Origin: Polyangium jinanense
Lineage (GTDB): Bacteria; Myxococcota; Polyangia; Polyangiales; Polyangiaceae
Direction: 5' to 3'
DNA length: 64,000 bases
NCBI RefSeq assembly: GCF_028435365.1
Contig: NZ_JAGTJJ010000009.1
Coordinates: 167,061 to 231,060 of the forward strand
How positions within the stretch are numbered: position 1 is the stretch's first letter; every line of letters starts with the position of its first letter. The translations under genes were made by a program, and so were the position numbers. Positions 57,949 to 64,000 of this stretch are shown here, piece after piece. The notes under the pieces are model-generated. The model was not told the origin of the DNA, ran no database searches, and saw only the letters and a program-made list of their open reading frames with translations.

Positions 57949-58830
57949 TCAGCCCGATGGTGAGGGCTCGGCGAGCAAGCTCGCGACGACCTTCTCCAGC
58001 GTCGCGCCCTGGCCGGGCCCGTATCCCACGAAGACCTCGCGGATGATCCCCTTCTTGTCGACCACGAACATCGTGGGCAGCGAGCGGATCCCGTACAGAA
58101 CGGCCGTCCCATCGCCGGGATCCGAGGCCACCGAGTAACGCATCCCGAGCTCCGTCGCCGCCTTCTCCGCGATCGACTTCGACTCGCCCGTGAGCCCCAC
58201 GATGGAGAGCCCCTTGTCCCCATACGCCGCGTGGAGCCGCGTCAGATCCTTGGAGATCGCGCGACAGGGCTGGCACCACGAGGCCCAGAAATCGAGCACG
58301 ACCACGCGGCCGCGCAGCTTGCCGATGTTGTCCGGTACGCTGCCCGTCACCTGCTCGAGCGCCTTCCATGTCGGCGCGAACGTCCCGACCTTGTCGAGCC
58401 GCAGGACCTCCTCCGCGCCGGGATGCTCGACCGGCACCACCACATGCTCGCGCTCGGCCGTCCCCCGTCGGATCTGCAACTTCAGCGTCGCGCCCGGCCC
58501 CGCAATCGCCACACGCGCGATGAGCTGCTCGGGTTTTTCGAGCGCGACCCCGTCCGCCGCGAGGATCACGTCCCCATCGACGAGGCCGCCCGAGCGCGCG
58601 GGCGAGCTCGTCACGACGTGCTTCGCGAGCACCCCTTTGCCTGCTGGCCCCGGCGCGAGCTCGACCCCGATCCAGGCGCGCCGCGCGGCTCGATGCTCCG
58701 CCGAAGCCTGCTCCGCCGGCGCCATCGTCATCGCCAGGACGACCCCGATCCCGAGGAACCCGCGGAGCACGGCTGCCTGCGCGCGAGACCGTCCAGCGCG
58801 GGATTTCGCCCGGGAATCAGCGCTTTGCAT
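57949..58830 (-). CDS. Exported PDZ-thioredoxin (TlpA-like) fusion protein
   Basis: A 293-residue protein. A basic N-terminus and signal/anchor segment (GFLGIGVVLAMTMAPAEQASA) lead to a PDZ-like domain (about 52-135: ARSGGLVDGDVILAADGVAL). A TlpA/ResA-type thioredoxin domain follows, with LDFWASWCQPCRAISKDL (Cys186, Cys189) and the cis-Pro loop SLPTMFVVDKKG. It should be a periplasmic disulfide reductase. A PDZ domain in front of a TlpA domain is not a standard arrangement and may recruit a specific partner. The start is only 22 bases from a divergent gene. Confidence 0.85.
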   Translation of the reverse strand: MQSADSRAKSRAGRSRAQAAVLRGFLGIGVVLAMTMAPAEQASAEHRAARRAWIGVELAPGPAGKGVLAKHVVTSSPARSGGLVDGDVILAADGVALEKPEQLIARVAIAGPGATLKLQIRRGTAEREHVVVPVEHPGAEEVLRLDKVGTFAPTWKALEQVTGSVPDNIGKLRGRVVVLDFWASWCQPCRAISKDLTRLHAAYGDKGLSIVGLTGESKSIAEKAATELGMRYSVASDPGDGTAVLYGIRSLPTMFVVDKKGIIREVFVGYGPGQGATLEKVVASLLAEPSPSG

Positions 58831-58852
58831 CGTTCGAGTGTAGCATGCGGCC

Positions 58853-59386
58853 ATGCGCTGCTCCTGCCGAGCGCTCGCCCTCTTCGCCACGCTCACGGCC
58901 GCTTGCACGCCTTCCGCCGACACGAGCAGCTCGTCTGCCGCCGACCCGTCCGCCTGGTCGACCGAAGGCCCCGCCCCGCGCCTGCCCTCCTCCGCCCCGA
59001 GCGTCCCCAAGACGCCACAGCGCTGGGAGCTCGCCGACCGGCTGAGCTCGCTCCGCAAGGCCACGCCGCGCGCGCGCTCGCAGCACCTGTCAGGCGAGCA
59101 CGACGCCGAGGTCCTCACCAACGACGAGGCCGCCGCCTATCCGGCGCTCGGCCCGCAGCGCCCGCTCGGCGCCGGCGCGGTCCTCGTCGAGGCGCTCTAC
59201 ACGGCGGGCAGCTCGGACGTCGCCCTCTACTTCGCCATGGCCAAACAGGCGCCGGCCCAGGGTGGGGAATGGGAGTACCTCGTCGTACGTGCCGACGGCC
59301 AGGTCGAGCAACGGGGACGGCTCGCCTTGTGTGAGCGTTGCCACGTCGAGGCGCCCGAGGACCACGTCTTCGGTCGGGCGCGCTGA
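58853..59386 (+). CDS. Lipoprotein with C-terminal CxxCH heme motif (cytochrome P460-like)
   Basis: A 177-residue lipoprotein (lipobox LTAAC, Cys18). The C-terminus has a single c-type heme motif, CERCH (Cys160, Cys163, His164), followed by VEAPEDHVFG. The CH-x6-D-x-VF ending resembles cytochrome P460/cytochrome c' beta proteins, which oxidise small nitrogen compounds. The preceding sheet (YLVVRADGQVEQRGRLALC) also fits. The protein is short for a full P460, so this is tentative. It is divergent from the PDZ-thioredoxin gene, which could serve heme attachment. Confidence 0.65.
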   Translation: MRCSCRALALFATLTAACTPSADTSSSSAADPSAWSTEGPAPRLPSSAPSVPKTPQRWELADRLSSLRKATPRARSQHLSGEHDAEVLTNDEAAAYPALGPQRPLGAGAVLVEALYTAGSSDVALYFAMAKQAPAQGGEWEYLVVRADGQVEQRGRLALCERCHVEAPEDHVFGRAR

Positions 59387-59800
59387 GACCCGGGTATGCA
59401 AACTTTGCGGCCCTGACGAGGGACCACGACACGGATGCCCGGACCGGCGGGAACGTCGTCACCCGTTCCAGCACGAAACCCGCGAAGAAACGCCCGCATT
59501 CCTTGGAGAGCGCGTGCGGGACGGGGGAAACCGGATCCGATGGCACGGCTGCTGCTCTAGTCGAGGTCGCTGCATCGTCGGGCTCCGGCGATGACCGCTT
59601 ACCTTCCTCCGTACGACTGCTTGTCCTCGAGAGCCCCGGCTTCGGCCGCTGCTTTCGCTTATCCCCCGGGTGTTGGGCTACGCCCGGCGGATCGCTTGGC
59701 TTACCAAACTTGGCTTGCTGACGCTTGGCTTGATCGTCTGTCTTCTTGGCTTTGCCTCCCTCTCGACATCGCTTGAACGGCCTTGAACGAGCGTACAAAG

Positions 59801-59840
59801 CGCGCGGCGGCTCCCCTGGACCGCCGCGCGTTGCTTTTTG
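59801..59840 (+). terminator. Strong hairpin terminator in the long intergenic region
   Basis: Perfect 10-base arms CGCGCGGCGG (59801-59810) and CCGCCGCGCG (59821-59830) are separated by a 10-base loop and followed by TTGCTTTTTG. No plus-strand protein gene ends within 400 bases upstream, so the transcript that it stops is unidentified. Confidence 0.7.
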
Positions 59841-59927
59841 TGCCCCGACGTCCGAGCGATGGCCCAAAAATCTCCACGCGAAACGCCGCGAAAAACAGGG
59901 GTTACCGAAGGGCCGGACGATTTCTTC

Positions 59928-59956
59928 TTGACAGAACCGCGCGAGCCCTTTAAACG
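59928..59956 (+). promoter_or_regulatory. Putative promoter of the tRNA-Arg/tadA unit
   Basis: A perfect -35 TTGACA (59928-59933), 17 bases of spacer, then TAAACG (59951-59956), a weak -10 match (3 of 6). The start would fall about 75 bases before the tRNA 5' end. The -35 match is strong; the -10 is not, so confidence is moderate. Confidence 0.5.
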
Positions 59957-60034
59957 CCCCACCTCGTTGTCGCGCAGCAATACGCGACGCACCCGCGGGG
60001 GAACTCGTGTATCCCGCGGTACAGTTCAACGATT

Positions 60035-60111
60035 GCGCCCATAGCTCAGCTGGATAGAGCATCGGCCTACGAAGCCGGGGGTCGGAAGTTCGAATCTTCC
60101 TGGGCGCGCCA
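60035..60111 (+). tRNA. tRNA-Arg (anticodon ACG)
   Basis: A full cloverleaf can be drawn: acceptor GCGCCCA pairs with TGGGCGC. The D arm is GCTCAGCTGGATAGAGC, the anticodon stem is TCGGC/GCCGG with loop CTACGAA, and the T arm is GGAAGTTCGAATCTTCC. The discriminator is G and the CCA is encoded. The anticodon ACG needs A34-to-inosine editing to read CGC and CGA, and tadA, the gene for that enzyme, starts 53 bases downstream. Confidence 0.97.
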
Positions 60112-60164
60112 AACCTCTCCCATCCCCATCCTTTCGCGCCGCTTGTGAGCGGCTCGCCTGACGG

Positions 60165-60713
60165 ATGGGACGTTCGATGACGAGCTCCGAGAATCCCACA
60201 GCGCTCGCGGCCTTCGCGACCGTCGACGAGCAGGCCCTCGCGCGCGACGCGGCGTTCATGCGCGCGGCGATCGAGGAGGCCGTGGCGGCTGCCAACTCTG
60301 GTGACGTCCCCGTGGGCGCGGTGCTGGTGGACGCGGCGGGCACCATCGTGGGCCGTGGGCGCAACCGACGCGAGCTGCTCCAGGACCCGACCGCGCACGC
60401 GGAGGTCGAGGCGCTGCGCGACGCGGCCAGGCAACGCGGCGCCTGGCGGCTAGCCGGGCTGACGGTCTACGTGACGCTCGAGCCCTGCCCCATGTGCGCC
60501 GGCGCCCTCGTCAACGCCCGCGTCTCGCGCCTCGTCTACGGCTGCACCGACCCCAAGGCCGGCGCCGTCGACACGCTCTTCACGATCGGCCGCGACCTGC
60601 GCCTGAACCACCGCTACGAGGTCACGGGCGGCGTCCTCGCGGACGAGTGCGCCGGGCTCCTGCGCGCCTTCTTCGCGCCCCGCCGCAAAGAAAAGGCCGA
60701 CCCCGGCCGCTAG
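60165..60713 (+). CDS. tadA: tRNA-specific adenosine deaminase
   Basis: A 182-residue zinc-dependent deaminase. The active-site motifs are PTAHAEVEAL (His78, Glu80) and TLEPCPMCAGAL (Cys108, Cys111), followed by the TadA-specific KAGAVDTLF and NHRYEVTGGVL. It converts A34 of tRNA-Arg(ACG) to inosine. The gene lies immediately downstream of that tRNA on the same strand. The start is 60165 or 60177 (both in-frame ATG). Its 3' end overlaps the convergent GT51 gene by 4 bases. Confidence 0.95.
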   Translation: MGRSMTSSENPTALAAFATVDEQALARDAAFMRAAIEEAVAAANSGDVPVGAVLVDAAGTIVGRGRNRRELLQDPTAHAEVEALRDAARQRGAWRLAGLTVYVTLEPCPMCAGALVNARVSRLVYGCTDPKAGAVDTLFTIGRDLRLNHRYEVTGGVLADECAGLLRAFFAPRRKEKADPGR

Positions 60714-63076
60714 TCCTCCGGCGGCGTCGGCGGCTCCGGCGGCTCACCGCTGCCCTCGCCCGACGGCGCCCCCTCGCTCCCCGAGGGCTCTTGCGAACGG
60801 GCGGCGCGCTCCGGCGCGGGCTGCCCGCGGACCACGGTCTCGCGCATCCCCTCTTCGAGCTCCTCGTCGCTGATCCACTTCCGCCGATGCGCGACGTCCA
60901 TGAGCTTGCGCAGGTAGTTCATCCAGCCCGGACTCACGGAGCCGCCGATCGCGAAGTGCTGCTGCTTCGGGTTCGGCAGGATCGACGAGATGTAGAGCGC
61001 TTGCCCGAGCGAGAGATCTCCCGCCGACGTGTTGAAGTAGTACCGCGCGGCCGGGCCGATCCCGTAGATCATCGGGCCGAACTCGACGACGTTCAGGTAG
61101 AGCTCGAGGATCTGCTCCTTCGTGAGCTCTTGCTCGAGGTAGGTCGTGAGCACGGCCTCCTGGAGCTTGCGCGAGAGGCTCTTCACGCGGTCGAGGTAAA
61201 GGTTTTTCGCGAGCTGCATGCTGAGCGTGCTCGCGCCGCGCACGAAGCGGCCTTTGCGCAGGTTCTCCCGGATGGAGTTGCGGATGGCCTCATTGTCGAA
61301 GCCGCTGTGCCGCCGGAAGCCGCTGTCCTCGGTCGTCAGCACGGCCGTCTCCATGAACCGCGAGATCACGCTGTAGGGCACCCAGCCGGGCGTGCCGGGA
61401 CCACTCTCGATCTCGACACGCTCGCCGGCCGGCCCGAGCACCGAGCGGCGGAACGGCTTGCGCCACCGCGCCGCGTCGATCTCGGGCGGCACCTCGGTGA
61501 TCCGGCACGTGTTCGAGAGATCCCACGCGACATCGAAGTCGCGATCGAGCCGCGCCGTATCGAAGCGTGCATGCCCTTTGACCGCCAACGACCCGGCCAT
61601 ACGCATGCCCGCGATCCGCGGCACGAGCCCGCGCGGCGCGGCGTCGAGGATCGACTGACAAGCCGTGAGCGGCACGTCGAACTCGGCGCGGACGCGATGG
61701 CCCTCACCCACGCGATCGTAACGCCCATGCGCGAGCAGGCGGACGGCGCCGAGATCGACCTCGCCCTCGTCGACGCGGAGGGTCGAGCCGTCGAGCGCGG
61801 TCTCGCCGCGGAGCCGGAAAGCGAGCTCGAGCCCCGCGATCGGCTCGTCGGAGAGCGCGTCGCTGCGGAGCGAGAGGTTTTGCACGCGCCCGTCGCCGTC
61901 CACGCGGAGCTGCTTGCCGTCGGCGGAGAGGACGAGGTGCGAGCGTGTCGTGAGCGAGGTCTTGGCCACATCGAAGAGGCCGAAATCCCCGTCGCGGATG
62001 CCCAGCGTGGACAGGTACAGGGGCCCGCCCTTCACATCGGCGACGATCTCGCCGCCGGCCTCGCCGAACGGCACGCTCAGCGAAAACGTGAGCGCTTGTT
62101 CTTCCTTTTCAGCGTGCGCGCGCGGCGAGAGCTCGACGAGCATGCGGCCCGCGTCTCGGCGCACCACGAGGGATCCCGGGCCGAGGTTCAGTGTGTCGCG
62201 GCCGCGACGGACCTGCGCGTGAAGGCTGTCGAGCTCGACCTTCGCCCCCTGCTCGAGGACGGTGTCGAGCAAGGTCGCACCTCGGACGAGCTGGGCCCGC
62301 ACGGCGGCGCCTCGCGGCGAGGTCTTCGTTTGCTTGGGAGCCGGATCGCGCGGCCCGCGGGGCGAGGGCTCGTTCGCCGTCGCGGACGCGCCTTCGACGG
62401 GTTTCGCTTCTTCAAGCGGAGTGGGCAGGGTCAGGGTCGCATCGAGCGAACGCGCCGAGAGGGCAGCGACGCGGTACCCGCCTTCCGGCTGCTTGATCAG
62501 CGTGAGATGCCCGCCCTGCACGGCCACGGACACGGGACCCACGGTGATCGTCGCCTCGGCCGCCGACAGCCCGACCTTGCCCTCCTGGCGGGCGAAACTC
62601 ACGTCACTGGCGCGGACAGACTCGGTGGGTACGTCTCTGCGGTCTTGCCAGGCGATTCGCAGCCCTTCGAACGCGGCGTCCGTCCCGCCCGAGCTCGAGC
62701 TCTCCCCGCCGCCTGCGGAGGACCTCGCGAGGTACCGCTTCTGCCACTGCTCGGCCTCGCGGAGCACGACCTCACGCGGCCCCACAGCGGACACATCGCC
62801 GCCTTGCAGGGCGATCTTCTTGCCGCTCCAACCGAGCGCGACGTCGATGGTTTCGAACCGCACGTGTGCGCTGGGGACCTCCGGAAGCGAGACCTCCACG
62901 CCGCGCAGCTTCACACCGTGCAGCGAAGGACGAACCTCGTCGATGGCGACGACGGCTCCGTACCGTTCCGCGGCCCGCGCGGCCTCGTGGCGCACGATCG
63001 GACCGAAGGACATGACGGCCGCCAGCGTTGCGACCGCGCCTCCTGCCAGTGCCAGCTTGACGCGCCGTGAAGCCAC
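60710..63076 (-). CDS. Membrane-anchored protein with C-terminal GT51 peptidoglycan glycosyltransferase domain
   Basis: A 788-residue protein with an N-terminal anchor (VKLALAGGAVATLAAVMSFG). About 450 residues follow that look like an AsmA/DUF748-type beta-rich region (for example AIDEVRPSLHGVKLRGVEVS). A C-terminal GT51 domain comes last, with the catalytic motif TEDSGFRRHSGF (Glu583), RGASTLSMQLAKNLYL and the RKLQEAVLTTYLEQELTKEQ segment. It should polymerise lipid II in the periplasm. It has no transpeptidase domain, so a separate PBP must cross-link. The large N-terminal region is the unusual part. Confidence 0.85.
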   Translation of the reverse strand: MASRRVKLALAGGAVATLAAVMSFGPIVRHEAARAAERYGAVVAIDEVRPSLHGVKLRGVEVSLPEVPSAHVRFETIDVALGWSGKKIALQGGDVSAVGPREVVLREAEQWQKRYLARSSAGGGESSSSGGTDAAFEGLRIAWQDRRDVPTESVRASDVSFARQEGKVGLSAAEATITVGPVSVAVQGGHLTLIKQPEGGYRVAALSARSLDATLTLPTPLEEAKPVEGASATANEPSPRGPRDPAPKQTKTSPRGAAVRAQLVRGATLLDTVLEQGAKVELDSLHAQVRRGRDTLNLGPGSLVVRRDAGRMLVELSPRAHAEKEEQALTFSLSVPFGEAGGEIVADVKGGPLYLSTLGIRDGDFGLFDVAKTSLTTRSHLVLSADGKQLRVDGDGRVQNLSLRSDALSDEPIAGLELAFRLRGETALDGSTLRVDEGEVDLGAVRLLAHGRYDRVGEGHRVRAEFDVPLTACQSILDAAPRGLVPRIAGMRMAGSLAVKGHARFDTARLDRDFDVAWDLSNTCRITEVPPEIDAARWRKPFRRSVLGPAGERVEIESGPGTPGWVPYSVISRFMETAVLTTEDSGFRRHSGFDNEAIRNSIRENLRKGRFVRGASTLSMQLAKNLYLDRVKSLSRKLQEAVLTTYLEQELTKEQILELYLNVVEFGPMIYGIGPAARYYFNTSAGDLSLGQALYISSILPNPKQQHFAIGGSVSPGWMNYLRKLMDVAHRRKWISDEELEEGMRETVVRGQPAPERAARSQEPSGSEGAPSGEGSGEPPEPPTPPED

Positions 63077-63275
63077 GAAACCCTTGCCTAGGGTAGCAAC
63101 GCCTGTCCGCAGGAAAATAAATCAGCGAGCCGAGCTGCAGACCGACGAAGCGGTCCGAGCCACGCCGGGCGGCGTGAAGACGCGGATGGGCTGGCTGGTC
63201 CGAGATCGCGACAGCAGCCGCGCAGCGGACGCGCGGACGACGCCCGATGGCGGATGCGGGATGATGGAAAAAGAA

Positions 63276-63303
63276 AAGCCCGCAAGCTTTCGCTTGCAGG
63301 CTT
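63276..63303 (-). terminator. Terminator after distal 5S rRNA
   Basis: On the minus strand a 12-base stem (AAGCCTGCAAGC / GCTTGCGGGCTT, one G-U pair) closes a GAAA loop and is followed by a TTTTC TTTTTC tract. It lies just past the 3' end of the distal 5S gene and ends the rRNA operon. A nearly identical hairpin follows the first 5S copy. Confidence 0.88.
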
Positions 63304-63311
63304 TAGAAAAG

Positions 63312-63428
<117 letters not shown>

Positions 63429-63595
63429 AAATTTGGGTGTCCATGAAGGCCCCGTCACGGTGGGGTTGTCTTCATGGTCGCGCATTACCGCAGCTTCAAG
63501 CTACGCGGATTCGTCACCCGAACTCCGCGCGCGAGCTTCACCCTTACGATGCAGGGGACAGCGCCCATGCACACCTATGAGGTACTGAAAAAGAA

Positions 63596-63623
63596 AAGCC
63601 TGCAAGCGAATGCTTGCAGGCTT
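63596..63623 (-). terminator. Terminator-like hairpin between the two 5S genes
   Basis: A perfect 12-base stem (AAGCCTGCAAGC / GCTTGCAGGCTT) with loop ATTC on the minus strand, followed by TTTTCTTTTTC. It is positioned directly after the proximal 5S gene. If it is active, the distal 5S copy would be transcribed only by read-through or from its own promoter. Confidence 0.8.
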
Positions 63624-63632
63624 TAGAAAAAG

Positions 63633-63749
<117 letters not shown>

Positions 63750-63878
63750 AAATTTGGGTGTCCACGAAGGCCCCGTGGCGGTGGGGTTGTCTTCATGGTC
63801 GCGTCCTATTGCAGCTACAAGCTGCGCGGATTCGTCACCCGAACTCCGCGCGCGAGCTTCAATGTTGCCTTAGAGGTA

Positions 63879-64000
63879 TGGTCAAGCCGCACGACCGATT
63901 AGTACCGGTTAGCTCCGCGGATTGCTCCGCTTCCACACCCGGCCTATCAACCTCGTAGTCTACGAGGGGTCTTTAGGAGCCTTGCGGCTCGGGACACCTA
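63879..64000 (-). rRNA. rrl: 23S rRNA, 3' end (continues beyond the window)
   Basis: The minus strand reads as the very 3' end of 23S rRNA, including GATAGGCCGGGTGTGGAAGC and GAGCTAACCGGTACTAAT. The gene continues beyond base 64000. The 3' end is placed near 63879 by comparison with the known E. coli ending. Confidence 0.93.

Larger units (their letters stand above)
59387..60034. other. 648-base region with no supported protein gene; possible RNA or decayed sequence
   Basis: No reading frame here has a recognisable domain or a good start. The region has less GC-rich third positions than the flanking genes. It contains four CTTGGCTT repeats (59695, 59709, 59724 and 59745) and a strong plus-strand terminator-like hairpin with 10-base perfect arms (59801-59830) followed by TTGCTTTTTG. 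At 59928-59933 a perfect TTGACA lies 17 bases before TAAACG (59951-59956), a likely promoter for the tRNA gene. A small RNA ending at the hairpin is possible but not shown. Confidence 0.5.

Noticed and set aside
59115..60434. Minus-strand open frame through the gene-free region, with a Lys-rich stretch
   Set aside because: It runs antisense to the heme lipoprotein, the tRNA and tadA. It has no start near the Lys-rich part and its codon use is unlike neighbouring genes.

Overview
The window is a high-GC, gene-dense bacterial chromosome segment that fits a myxobacterium, most likely of the Polyangia/Sorangiineae side. The clues are many FHA, PP2C, STAS and PAS signalling proteins, OmpA proteins with thrombospondin type-3 calcium repeats, numerous lipoproteins, a subtilase with a MYXO-CTERM-like tail, and a sigma-54-type activator carrying an FHA domain. 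Species-level placement is not possible from the sequence alone.

Layout. 1-4.0 kb: the 3' part of a lipid or polyketide-like operon (fatty acyl-AMP ligase, CFA-synthase-like methyltransferase, acyl carrier protein, KAS II-type ketosynthase), followed by a YyaL-type thioredoxin-fold protein. 6.2-9.0 kb: a minus-strand envelope group (PEGA protein, Cys-rich lipoprotein, OmpA/TSP3 protein). 9.3-13.3 kb: the conserved rpmH-rnpA-yidD-yidC-jag group followed by rplS with its own promoter and terminator. 13.7-22.1 kb: a phosphothreonine-signalling block of four same-strand genes (zinc ribbon-FHA, VWA-FHA, PP2C phosphatase, triple FHA-ABC exporter) interrupted by an array of five DNA hairpins. 22.1-25.9 kb: a TonB-dependent receptor with its own TonB-C domain and a companion lipoprotein. 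25.9-33.5 kb: small regulators, a KGG stress protein, a lipoprotein pair (di-heme cytochrome and LVIVD protein) and two STAS proteins.

33.7-37.6 kb: hydrolase, amidase and RecQ. 37.6-45.5 kb: a heavy-metal RND efflux operon divergent from an OmpR-type two-component system, with 11-bp-spaced direct repeats between them. 45.7-59.4 kb: acyl-CoA dehydrogenase, FHA-AAA+ regulator, HutI, NagZ, CAP-domain lipoprotein, subtilase, acyl-CoA carboxylase beta subunit, VWA protein, PDZ-thioredoxin protein and a possible heme lipoprotein. 60.0-60.7 kb: tRNA-Arg(ACG) directly followed by tadA, the enzyme that edits that tRNA. 60.7-63.1 kb: a long protein ending in a GT51 glycosyltransferase domain. 63.3-64.0 kb: the 3' end of an rRNA operon on the minus strand with two tandem 5S genes and the 3' end of 23S.

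All assignments come from reading the translated sequence and recognising motifs. No database search was run, and several starts (GTG, TTG) were chosen from gene overlap or ribosome-binding sites.
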